Positions 1 through 5,686 are shown, counted from the first letter of the stretch. The stretch is DNA of 8,859 nucleotides from Caulobacteraceae bacterium UBA5005 (GCA_002398405.1 DGYN01000041.1:1-8859); one strand, 5' to 3'. Notes: generated from the letters alone by a model not told the origin. Numbers and translations: made by a program.

Positions 1-119
1 CCGTAGGGGGAGGGGGACCATCGAAGATGGTGGAGGGGGTTCTCCGCGCCTGAGGCGTCAATCGTCCGTGCTTCGGGACTAACCCCCTCCACCGCTGCGC
101 GGTCCCCCTCCCCCTACGG
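1..119. repeat. Nested intergenic palindromic repeat
   Basis: The outer arms 1-19 and 101-119 are perfect 19-bp reverse complements, and the inner arms 29-41 and 81-93 are perfect 13-bp reverse complements. Between outer and inner arms on each side is a short local hairpin: ACCATC-GAA-GATGGT on the left and ACCGC-TGC-GCGGT on the right. The apex holds small stems such as CGCC-TGA-GGCG and GTCC...GGAC. The element could form a branched cruciform in DNA or RNA. It begins at the window edge, so more may lie outside. This layout resembles dispersed intergenic palindromes of Caulobacterales genomes. That family link is inferred, because no copy number can be measured here. Confidence 0.85.
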
Positions 120-127
120 GGAAGGAT

Positions 128-156
128 TTGCGCGTCTTAATTTCAATCGTTATGCG
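128..156 (+). promoter_or_regulatory. Possible modA promoter giving a leaderless transcript
   Basis: A weak sigma-70-like pair is visible: TTGCGC at 128-133 and TTATGC at 150-155, with a 16-base spacer. A start 6-8 bases after the -10 would fall almost on the A of the modA ATG at 163. No Shine-Dalgarno sequence precedes that ATG. Leaderless mRNAs are known to be common in Caulobacter. Neither hexamer matches consensus well, so this is only a candidate. Confidence 0.3.
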
Positions 157-162
157 TAGCAC

Positions 163-948
163 ATGCATAACGCCCTGCGCCGGCGCATTCTCGCCCTTGC
201 CGCCGTTCTCCTGGCCCTGACGGCGGCCCCCGCCGCGCCCGCGCAAGGCCAGCCGGTGACGGTGTTTGCCGCCTCGTCCCTACAGAATGTCCTGGAAGAA
301 GCGGGCAAGGCCTATACCGCCAGGACCGGCAAACAGGTGCGCTTCTCCTTCGCGGCCTCCTCGGCCCTGGCGCGCCAGATAGAGCAGGGCGCCCCGGCCC
401 ACCTCTTCGTCTCGGCGGACGCGGCCTGGATGGACTATGTGGCGGCGCGCCGGCTGATCGCCTCGGCCAGCCGGGTCGATCTTCTGACCAACAGGCTCGC
501 CCTGATCGCGCCCTCCGGCTCGCGGGTCCGGCTGACCGTCGGCCGCAATATGCCGATCGCGGCGGCGCTGGGCCCGAATGGGCGCCTGGCCGTGGCGGGG
601 GCGGAGGTTCCGGCCGGACGCTACGCCCGTGAGGCCCTAACCGCGCTCGGCGTCTTCAAAAGCGTCGAGGGAAAGCTTGCCGCGGGCGAGAACGTGCGCA
701 CGGCGCTGAATTTCGTGGCCCGGGGTGAGACGCCGCTGGGCGTCGTCTACGACACCGACGCCAAGATCGAACCTAGGGTAAGGATCGTCGGACTGTTCCC
801 GGAGGGAAGCCACGCCAAGATTATTTATCCCGCGGCCCTCGTCTCAACCACCTCGAATCCAGACGCGGCGGCCTTCCTCTATTGGCTCAGAGGGGCGGAG
901 GCGACGGCGGTGTTTGCCAAGTACGGGTTCGCGAGGCCAAAGGCTTAG
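163..948 (+). CDS. modA: ModA, periplasmic molybdate-binding protein of an ABC transporter
   Basis: This is the substrate-binding component that captures molybdate (possibly also tungstate) in the periplasm and delivers it to a ModB/ModC permease and ATPase. The 261-residue length is normal for the family. Residues 1-28 form a signal peptide with an RRR n-region, an Ala/Leu-rich core and a likely cut after APAQ. The mature protein opens with VTVFAASSL, the family's first oxyanion-binding loop. FSFAASSALARQIEQGAPAHLFVSAD carries the second serine site and the ModA signature, and LGVVYDTDA near residue 190 matches the later binding segment. No modB or modC lies in the window: the next gene is convergent, so the partners are upstream or elsewhere. 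The ATG lacks a Shine-Dalgarno, fitting a leaderless message. Family assignment is secure; the exact oxyanion is inferred. Confidence 0.93.
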   Translation: MHNALRRRILALAAVLLALTAAPAAPAQGQPVTVFAASSLQNVLEEAGKAYTARTGKQVRFSFAASSALARQIEQGAPAHLFVSADAAWMDYVAARRLIASASRVDLLTNRLALIAPSGSRVRLTVGRNMPIAAALGPNGRLAVAGAEVPAGRYAREALTALGVFKSVEGKLAAGENVRTALNFVARGETPLGVVYDTDAKIEPRVRIVGLFPEGSHAKIIYPAALVSTTSNPDAAAFLYWLRGAEATAVFAKYGFARPKA

Positions 949-983
949 GTCAAAGGGAACTCTGGCGTTTCCGGAAGGCGCGT

Positions 984-1130
984 CCCTTCTCCCCTCGGGA
1001 GAAGGTGTCAGCGAAGCTGACGGATGAGGGGAGGCTCAAACAGCAAACGTTCACGCGATCCTCGCAAGAGCCGGAACCGCCCCTCATCCGACCTCCTTTC
1101 GGAGGCCACCTTCTCCCGAGGGGAGAAGGG
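984..1130. repeat. Nested palindromic repeat between convergent genes
   Basis: The outer arms 984-1007 and 1107-1130 are perfect 24-bp reverse complements, and each arm is itself a small palindrome (TTCTCCC...GGGAGAA). The inner arms 1021-1031 and 1080-1090 match over 11 bp. Between the arms are local hairpins GTCAGC-GAA-GCTGAC (1007-1021) and CCTCC-TTTC-GGAGG (1092-1105). The architecture is the same as that of the element at 1-119, although the sequence differs. It fills the gap between the modA 3' end and the 3' end of the opposing gene, so it may also act as a bidirectional transcription barrier. It has no T-run on either side. Confidence 0.85.
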
Positions 1131-1187
1131 TCGCTAATCTTTAGAGATAAGGGAGAGTGGTCGGGACTTCGCACGAGTCCAGCAAAC

Positions 1188-1769
1188 CTAACCCGCCATC
1201 CGCTCCGGATCGGAGACGGCTTCCACCTCTTCCGGCGCCGCGGGGACTTCCTGCAGGCTGCGGATGATGGTCATGGCGCGGCGGGCCATGGCTTGCAGTT
1301 CCTCGGGCGCGTCCTGGGGCGCGTCGGCGATGAAGTTCACCAGGTCGCGGGCGATCTGCAAGAGCTTCGGCGTGTTGGAGATCAGGATGGCCTGCATCTC
1401 GATACGGCGCGGATCGCGGTCGTATTCGGCGCCGGGGGTCCGCCAGCCGCCCCAGTCCTGGCGGTCGGTGACCACCACCGGATAGGTCCCCGGGTAGGGA
1501 TGGTGCGAGCAGTCCTCGGAGGTCTGCCACTTGTTCTTGGCCCGCAGCAGGCGCCATTCGCCGAAATCGGTGGCGTCGCCGGTGTCGTTGGCTTCCTCGG
1601 GGCGCAGCTCCTGCGCCAGGAAATCGCGGCCGAAACCGACGTCATAGGTGATGCGGACAGGTTCGTTGAAACCCTTGGCCCAGATGGGGGTGAGCTTCTC
1701 GATCACAGCCCAGGCGCCGACGCTCTCGACCCACACTTTCTGACCGCGGTGATAGACTGCCTTCGCCAT
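1188..1769 (-). CDS. Conserved-looking cytosolic protein of unknown function
   Basis: This 193-residue protein is not one I can name. It has no signal peptide or membrane segment and should be cytosolic. The N-terminal third (YHRGQKVWVESVGAWAVIEKL) looks like a small beta-barrel or SH3-like fold. The middle is rich in Trp, His and Tyr (EDCSHHPYPGTYPVV, DWGGWRTPGAEYDRDPRR). The C-terminal third (about residues 125-180) is amphipathic helix, rich in Ala and Leu, followed by an acidic tail. I chose the ATG at 1769 because AAGG stands five bases upstream. A TTG at 1817 would add 16 residues but has no ribosome binding site. It is convergent with modA and downstream of, but probably not in an operon with, the VWA gene. 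Codon use looks normal for the window. Confidence 0.75.
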   Translation of the reverse strand: MAKAVYHRGQKVWVESVGAWAVIEKLTPIWAKGFNEPVRITYDVGFGRDFLAQELRPEEANDTGDATDFGEWRLLRAKNKWQTSEDCSHHPYPGTYPVVVTDRQDWGGWRTPGAEYDRDPRRIEMQAILISNTPKLLQIARDLVNFIADAPQDAPEELQAMARRAMTIIRSLQEVPAAPEEVEAVSDPERMAG

Positions 1770-1882
1770 GGGAACCTTGGTAAATGCCGGATTTATCGAG
1801 AGGTATCCTGGCTCCAATTGATTGAGGATGAGTCAACTCGCGACATTTTCCGGCCCCACTCCGCAGGCTGTCACTCTTGGTC

Positions 1883-1916
1883 CCTCTCCCCACAAGCGAT
1901 GCGCCGTGGGGAGAGG
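1883..1916. repeat. Palindrome downstream of the VWA gene
   Basis: CCTCTCCCCAC (1883-1893) and its exact reverse complement (1906-1916) flank a 12-base loop that contains GCGATGCGC. The element lies just past the stop codon of the VWA gene on the - strand and could end its transcript. No T-run follows, so an intrinsic terminator is uncertain. The C/G-tract style matches the other intergenic repeats here. Confidence 0.65.
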
Positions 1917-1937
1917 TTAGGAGAGGGGAAGCAAGTC

Positions 1938-3752
1938 TCAGAGCCCGGCGTTGCGCTGCCGGACTTCCTTGGCGGCGCGCACCAGGCCGATGAACTCGGC
2001 CCGCAACCCGTAGGGATCGGCGCCCCGCGCGCCCTGGGCGAGGGCGAGCGTCTCATCCCAGCTCATGCCGTCGCCGACATAGGCGTCGCCCCGCAGCTTC
2101 TGGCCATAGGCCGCGACGCTGGCGGCCCAGCGGGTGGCCTCAGGCGCGCGGTCGATGGAGGGATAGAGGGCGGCGGCCCCGATCGGCGTCTCGATCAGTT
2201 TCGAGGTCGTCCCGCCCGGCGCCTTGTAGCGGATCTTCAGATAGCCAAGCTCTGTGGACTTGGGATCGGCGCGGCGTTGGGTCTCCGCCCCATAACGCAG
2301 GGGATCGACGCTGGCCGGGCCGCCCGCGCGAGAGACCTCATAGAGGGCGGTAACCGCGACGCCGGCCCCAACCTCGCCGGCATCGACCCGGTCGTTGTTG
2401 AAGTCCTCCCGCCGCAGCATCCGGGTCTCATAGCCGATCAGCCGGTATTCGGTGACGACGGCCGGATTGAACTCGACCTGGATCTTCACATCGTCGGCGA
2501 TGGGGAACATCGAGCCCTGGAAGTCATCCCGCATCAGCTTGCGGCCCTCGTCCAGGGTGTCGACGTAAGCCGCCGTCCCATTGCCGTTCTGGGCCAGGAC
2601 CTGCATGCGCTCGTCCTGATAGTTGCCGCGGCCAAAGCCGTAGATCGACAGATAGACGCCGGTCTTGCGCTTCTCGGCGACGAAGTCCTCCAGCCGCTTG
2701 TTGTCGGTGACCCCGACGTTGAAGTCGCCGTCGGTCATCAGGATCACGCGATTGACCGCGGCCTTGTCGAAGTTCTGCTGGGCAAGCGCATAGGCCAGCT
2801 GCAGGCCCGCCCCGCCGGCCGTCGAGCCGCCCGACTGCAGGGCGTCAACGGCGCAGCGCATCTTCAGCTTCTCACGGCCCTTGGTCGGCGAGAGCACCGC
2901 CCCGGCCGAGCCCGCATAGGCGACCATGGAAACCGTATCCTGAGGACGAAGCTGGTCGATCAGGACGTTGAGCGTCTTCTGCGCCAGCGGCAGGCGGTCT
3001 GGCCCGCTCATCGAGCCGGAAGTATCCACCAGGAAGACCAGGTTCAGCGGCGGCTCTTGGCCCGCCGGCGGCTTGAAGCCCTGAACGCCGATGTGGATCA
3101 GGTCCTTGCCCTTGGCCCAGGGAGAGGGCGCGACCGCCAGATAGGACTTGAACGGATCATCGCGGCCGCTCGGCGCCGGGTAGCCGTAGTCGAAATAGTT
3201 GACCAGCTCCTCGACCCGCACCGCATCGGTGGGCGGCGAAACACCGTCGCGCAGGAAGCGGCGGACGTTGGAGTAGCTCGCGGTGTCCACATCGATGGAG
3301 AAGGTCGAGACCGGCTCGGCGGCGGTCTGTTTGATCCCGTTGGGCGTCCGGCTGGAATAGGTTTCGGAGCCCGGGAAGGTCGCGTCGCTGGCGACCGGCG
3401 CCACAATCGCCGGGGCGATGCGCATCTCCATGGGAACGGGCTGGGCGACATAGGGCGCCGCGGGGCGAGGCGGCGGCGGTGGCGGAGGCGGCGGCGGGGG
3501 AGCGGGCATTGCGACCCGGGGCGCGGCCTGGCTGAGCGTCCGCCCCGAACCGGACGAGCCCATATAGAGCCGCTGGCTCTCCTGCTGGTCCGGCGCGGCC
3601 TTGAAGCCGAGGTTGGCGCAGAGCACCGCCGTGGGCTGGCCGTCGAGCGGGCTCACCCGGCTCTGCTGCGCCATGACCGAGCTTGCCGGCCCCGAGGTCG
3701 TGGCGATCATTACAGCAAGGGTGGATGCGAGTATGCGGAACGAAGCGGCCAT
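1938..3752 (-). CDS. Exported YfbK-type von Willebrand factor A domain protein
   Basis: This 604-residue protein has a signal peptide (1-28, cut after SSVMA) and a Cys motif CANLGF at 45-50. A low-complexity linker follows, with eleven consecutive prolines at about 85-95, which would demand EF-P during translation. The YfbK N-terminal domain spans about 126-215 (STFSIDVDTASYSNVRRFL). The VWA domain (about 235-410) has an intact metal-ion site: D243-x-S245-x-S247 in DTSGSMSG, the Thr of GGSTAGG (T311), and D341 in MTDGD. The YfbK C-terminal domain fills about 425-604. VWA domains bind protein ligands through a divalent metal; the partner of this family is not known to me. The ATG at 3752 is preferred because GGGGAGA lies nine bases upstream; a GTG at 3785 would put charged residues ahead of the signal. 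Its last 28 residues recur in the gene at 4019-4462. Confidence 0.92.
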   Translation of the reverse strand: MAASFRILASTLAVMIATTSGPASSVMAQQSRVSPLDGQPTAVLCANLGFKAAPDQQESQRLYMGSSGSGRTLSQAAPRVAMPAPPPPPPPPPPPRPAAPYVAQPVPMEMRIAPAIVAPVASDATFPGSETYSSRTPNGIKQTAAEPVSTFSIDVDTASYSNVRRFLRDGVSPPTDAVRVEELVNYFDYGYPAPSGRDDPFKSYLAVAPSPWAKGKDLIHIGVQGFKPPAGQEPPLNLVFLVDTSGSMSGPDRLPLAQKTLNVLIDQLRPQDTVSMVAYAGSAGAVLSPTKGREKLKMRCAVDALQSGGSTAGGAGLQLAYALAQQNFDKAAVNRVILMTDGDFNVGVTDNKRLEDFVAEKRKTGVYLSIYGFGRGNYQDERMQVLAQNGNGTAAYVDTLDEGRKLMRDDFQGSMFPIADDVKIQVEFNPAVVTEYRLIGYETRMLRREDFNNDRVDAGEVGAGVAVTALYEVSRAGGPASVDPLRYGAETQRRADPKSTELGYLKIRYKAPGGTTSKLIETPIGAAALYPSIDRAPEATRWAASVAAYGQKLRGDAYVGDGMSWDETLALAQGARGADPYGLRAEFIGLVRAAKEVRQRNAGL

Positions 3753-3836
3753 GCGCTTGTCTCCCCTGACGATGACGTCCCCCACTCAAGGCCAAGCTCG
3801 CGCCGGATGACGGCGAAATCAGGGCCTCTAAATTTA

Positions 3837-3871
3837 GGCCCTCCCCCCGCGGGTCGTTCGGGGGGAGGGCC
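3837..3871 (-). terminator. Strong stem-loop, likely terminator of the mini-VWA gene
   Basis: GGCCCTCCCCCC (3837-3848) pairs perfectly with 3860-3871 around an 11-base loop. On the - strand the stem is followed by TAAATTTAG, a short AT-rich tail, so it can act as an intrinsic terminator after the gene at 4019-4462, which lies about 150 bases upstream. The tail core CTAAATTTAG (3828-3837) is itself a 10-bp palindrome. Confidence 0.55.
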
Positions 3872-3872
3872 A

Positions 3873-3967
3873 GGATGGGGGCTGGTTGGCCCGCCTTTGA
3901 TGGGAACGCCGCGCTGGGAGCATTTCGCCGTTCCCCTTGGGACAGGACGGACCAACCGCCCCCATCC
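3873..3967. repeat. Composite palindromic repeat between the two VWA-related genes
   Basis: GGATGGGGGCTGGTTGG (3873-3889) is the reverse complement of 3952-3967 apart from one extra base. Nested inside, GGGAACG (3902-3908) pairs with CGTTCCC (3929-3935). With the adjacent 3837-3871 stem this gives a multi-arm structure, in the manner of the elements at 1-119 and 984-1130. The rest of the gap up to 4018 holds a C-rich run and GTGGAGG-type motifs similar to the first repeat. I see no gene in it. Confidence 0.65.
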
Positions 3968-4018
3968 ACCCCGTTCCCCCACGGTGGAGGTTGAGAGGCA
4001 GGGTCTAGAAAACTCAGG

Positions 4019-4462
4019 TCACAGGCCGGCCCTCCGTTGACCGACTTCCTTGGCCGCACGGACCAGGCCGATGAATTCGGCGCGCAGGCCGTCCCGATCC
4101 TCGCCCTTGGCGCTTTCCGCCAGGGACAGGGTCTCCCGGCCCATGACCTCGACACTGATGGCGGAGTCTTCGGCAGCGCCCCGGATGATGGTCCCCGTCG
4201 AGATGATCTCTTCGACCACGGCCTCTCCGGCCGGAATTGGAGTGATCACGGGAGGCGGCGGTGACGGACGCGGCGCGGGGATAGCCACGGGCGCATGACC
4301 GGCCAATCGATAGCCGAACTCCGCGCAGGCGGCGGGGTTGGGCGCGCCATCCCCGGCCGCGAGGCCCTGAGCTCGCAGCGCGCCGGAAGGAATGGAGGTG
4401 GTGGCCAGCAGGCCCGCCAGGCCGAATGTTGCAATGTTACGGCAACGCAATGTTTCGGACAT
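4019..4462 (-). CDS. Mini-paralogue of the neighbouring VWA protein, lacking the VWA domain
   Basis: This is a 147-residue exported protein. It has a probable signal peptide (1-32, cut near LRAQG), CAEFGY at 46-51 (compare CANLGF in the VWA protein at 45-50), and a proline-rich linker (61-77). A segment EEIISTGTIIRG at 84-95 resembles the start of TonB-dependent receptor plugs. The C-terminal tail (120-147) matches 23 of 28 residues of the VWA protein's end, including the identical GLRAEFIGLVRAAKEV. The YfbK N-terminal domain, VWA core and most of the YfbK C-domain are absent. The ATG at 4462 is chosen because AAGGGAGA precedes it at good spacing. Over the 16 identical tail codons the two genes differ at seven codons, all synonymous, so the tail seems maintained rather than decaying. 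Its function is unknown; an accessory or competitor of the VWA protein is inference. Confidence 0.8.
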   Translation of the reverse strand: MSETLRCRNIATFGLAGLLATTSIPSGALRAQGLAAGDGAPNPAACAEFGYRLAGHAPVAIPAPRPSPPPPVITPIPAGEAVVEEIISTGTIIRGAAEDSAISVEVMGRETLSLAESAKGEDRDGLRAEFIGLVRAAKEVGQRRAGL

Positions 4463-4522
4463 CGTCGATCTCCCTTGTCCCATTGGATCTGACGCCCAAC
4501 CTGAGACTCAACATATATCCGA

Positions 4523-4553
4523 GTTGCAACAATGTCTACAGAAAAGTTGCAAC
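4523..4553. promoter_or_regulatory. Twin GTTGCAAC palindromes, possible operator
   Basis: The 8-bp palindrome GTTGCAAC occurs at 4523-4530 and again at 4546-4553, centres 23 bp apart, which is about two helical turns. They lie 61-91 bases upstream of the mini-VWA start, in the most AT-rich stretch of the window. Further TGCAA-type words flank them (near 4429, 4442 and 4565). The spacing and symmetry fit a dimeric regulator binding on one DNA face. The regulator is unknown. Confidence 0.35.
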
Positions 4554-4605
4554 CATGAAATATGATGCAATGTCGCAATATTCGTGCGCCGCCCACGCGC
4601 CATCG

Positions 4606-4631
4606 CCGCCTTGTCCCGCAAGGGACGGCGG
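4606..4631. repeat. Hairpin downstream of the CBS-domain gene
   Basis: CCGCC-TT-GTCCC (4606-4617) pairs with GGGAC-GGCGG (4622-4631) around a GCAA tetraloop, with a two-base bulge. It lies about 27 bases past the stop of the CBS gene on the - strand. It may slow or end transcription, but there is no U-tract after it, so I do not call an intrinsic terminator. Confidence 0.4.
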
Positions 4632-4657
4632 TGAATCAGATCGGTTTGCGGGAAGGG

Positions 4658-5080
4658 CTAGTGGGCGCCGGTCTGGCGCGAGATCTTCTCGAGGGTCTTG
4701 CCGCTGTCGCGGTTCTTCGCCTCCAGGGCGAGGTCGCCGAGGGAGACGATGCCGACCAGCTGGCGGTCGTGATCGAGCACCGGGATGCGGCGGATCTGTT
4801 CCTCGCCCATCCGCTGGCAGACCTCCTCGACGTCATCGTCCTCGAAGCAGTATTTGATGTCCCGGCTCATCATCGCGGCGGCCGAGGTCTCGACGTTCCG
4901 CCCGTTCGCCACGGCCCGAACGACGATATCCCGGTCGGTGATCATGCCCAGCAACCGCCGGCCGTCACAGACGGGGAGGGCGCCGACATCCAGCCGCGCC
5001 ATCTGCTCGGCGACGACGCGCAGGCTGTCATCGGGGCGGGCCACCAGAACGTCCTTGGACATCAACTGGGCGATTTTCAT
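4658..5080 (-). CDS. Stand-alone protein with two CBS domains
   Basis: The 140-residue protein consists almost entirely of a CBS pair: CBS1 about 7-60 (VGALPVCDGRRLLGMITDRDIV) and CBS2 about 72-127 (IRRIPVLDHDRQLVGIVSLGDLA). Such pairs (Bateman modules) bind adenine nucleotides such as AMP, ATP or S-adenosylmethionine and act as cytosolic energy or stress sensors. The TDRD and SLGDL segments are the usual ligand-contacting ends of each domain. No catalytic or DNA-binding domain is fused, so the target is unknown. The ATG at 5080 has a near-perfect AAGGAG five bases upstream, but that site lies inside a perfect 9-bp hairpin (5086-5107), which suggests translational control. A candidate EcfG-type promoter lies at 5108-5133. 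Upstream, in the same direction, is a small secreted-protein gene 55 bases away. Confidence 0.92.
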   Translation of the reverse strand: MKIAQLMSKDVLVARPDDSLRVVAEQMARLDVGALPVCDGRRLLGMITDRDIVVRAVANGRNVETSAAAMMSRDIKYCFEDDDVEEVCQRMGEEQIRRIPVLDHDRQLVGIVSLGDLALEAKNRDSGKTLEKISRQTGAH

Positions 5081-5085
5081 GACGT

Positions 5086-5107
5086 CTCCTTGGGGCTGCC
5101 CAAGGAG
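5086..5107 (-). promoter_or_regulatory. Hairpin masking the ribosome binding site of the CBS gene
   Basis: CTCCTTGGG and CCCAAGGAG form a perfect 9-bp stem with a 4-base loop (5095-5098). In the mRNA the 3' arm contains the whole AAGGAG (5091-5086), five bases before the ATG. Folding would therefore block ribosome entry, as in RNA thermometers or other translational switches. No U-run follows, so a terminator role is less likely. The pairing is directly visible; the regulatory role is inferred. Confidence 0.55.
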
Positions 5108-5133
5108 AACCGGCGTAGGCGGCCGTGAGTTCC
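5108..5133 (-). promoter_or_regulatory. Candidate EcfG-type stress promoter for the CBS gene
   Basis: On the - strand GGAAC (5133-5129) is followed after 16 bases by CGGTT (5112-5108). The alphaproteobacterial general stress sigma factor EcfG recognises GGAAC-N16/17-CGTT, so the -35 is perfect and the -10 is one base off. The implied start lies near 5102, inside the hairpin. A transcript from here would carry an unmasked ribosome binding site. This is a weak, pattern-only call. Confidence 0.3.
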
Positions 5134-5135
5134 GG

Positions 5136-5519
5136 CTAGTCCTGCGGAACCACGCGTCCCGGGATAAGCTTGCCGCCGCACGCCCTGGCGATCTCCGCGT
5201 CCAAAGGCTCCCCGGGCGCGAACAGGCAGTCAGCGCCTTTATCCGGCGCAGGGGTCACAACGGGGCGTGCGCCCCGGGCGCGGGGGATGGGCGGGCTCGG
5301 ACAGTTGGTCGAGGCGCCCCGCAAAGCGTCCGGCGTGCAATCGACGATGATAACTTCGATCTTGCTGTCGTCCGGCTGCCGAAAGGCCGGAACGCTGACG
5401 CCGTCATAGAGGAACGGCTTGTCGAACTGCAGGGGAGCCTGCTCCTGGGCGATGGCGGGGGCGGCGCAAAGCGCGGCGGCCAGGGCGATAGCAATACAGC
5501 GCATGGCTGGCGTCCTCAT
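5136..5519 (-). CDS. Small secreted four-cysteine protein, unknown function
   Basis: This 127-residue protein has a clear signal peptide (about 1-24, cut after APAIA), so it should be periplasmic or secreted. The mature part has four cysteines (C61, C73, C98, C114), enough for two disulfides, and a proline-rich middle (PSPPIPRARGARPVVTP). I recognise no domain, and no enzyme motif stands out. The ATG at 5519 has GGGAG five bases upstream; an in-frame ATG at 5504 is also usable and would give a shorter n-region. It runs in the same direction as the CBS gene, with a 55-base gap holding a promoter candidate and a hairpin, so a partial operon is possible. The signal peptide and ribosome binding site make it likely to be a real gene. 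Confidence 0.75.
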   Translation of the reverse strand: MRTPAMRCIAIALAAALCAAPAIAQEQAPLQFDKPFLYDGVSVPAFRQPDDSKIEVIIVDCTPDALRGASTNCPSPPIPRARGARPVVTPAPDKGADCLFAPGEPLDAEIARACGGKLIPGRVVPQD

Positions 5520-5563
5520 GGAAGCTCCCGCGCAAAGTGTAGTCCCGCTACGCGCAAATGGAA

Positions 5564-5593
5564 ACGGGCCGCGTCTTTGCGAACGCGGCCCGT
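5564..5593 (-). terminator. Intrinsic terminator-like stem-loop
   Basis: ACGGGCCGCGT (5564-5574) pairs perfectly with 5583-5593 around an 8-base loop. Read on the - strand the stem is followed by TTTCCATTTG, a T-rich tail, as expected of a Rho-independent terminator. It would end transcripts coming from the csbD-like gene, about 95 bases upstream, before the secreted-protein gene. Confidence 0.65.
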
Positions 5594-5596
5594 CTC

Positions 5597-5629
5597 GGGG
5601 ACATGTAGCGCAAAGCGATACGTGTCCCC
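5597..5629. repeat. Long imperfect hairpin next to the terminator
   Basis: GGGGACA (5597-5603) pairs with TGTCCCC (5623-5629). Pairing continues inward through GTA/TAC and GCG-type pairs, with one wobble and one mismatch, giving a 14-position stem and a 5-base loop. A further GGACA/TGTCC pair lies downstream at about 5648-5675. The tandem stems fill the gap after the csbD-like gene. They may be a dispersed repeat or an accessory transcription barrier. Confidence 0.55.
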
Positions 5630-5686
5630 AGATCCAAGCTCACTTCAGGACACGGACCGCTGCGCGCGACCTGTCCCGGCGCGGCG

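Noticed and set aside
1..1130. CRISPR array or tRNA-like structure
   Set aside because: Repeats are palindromic and unequal, with no regular spacers, and no tRNA consensus (T-loop, acceptor) can be read.
1770..1817. A TTG start extending the unknown protein by 16 residues
   Set aside because: No ribosome binding site precedes it, while the ATG at 1769 has AAGG at five bases.
882..4040. A 1052-codon open frame on the + strand
   Set aside because: It lies antisense to the VWA gene and two other well-supported genes, runs through palindromic repeats, has no ribosome binding site and a low-complexity Arg/Gly/His-rich translation typical of GC-rich antisense frames.
3157..4155. A 332-codon frame on the - strand linking the two VWA-related genes
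   Set aside because: It is out of frame with both real genes and crosses the composite palindrome; I checked whether it might show a frameshifted fusion, but the tail homology is in the annotated frames.
4606..4631. Hairpin as intrinsic terminator of the CBS gene
   Set aside because: The stem is convincing but no T-run follows on the - strand, so it is recorded only as a repeat.
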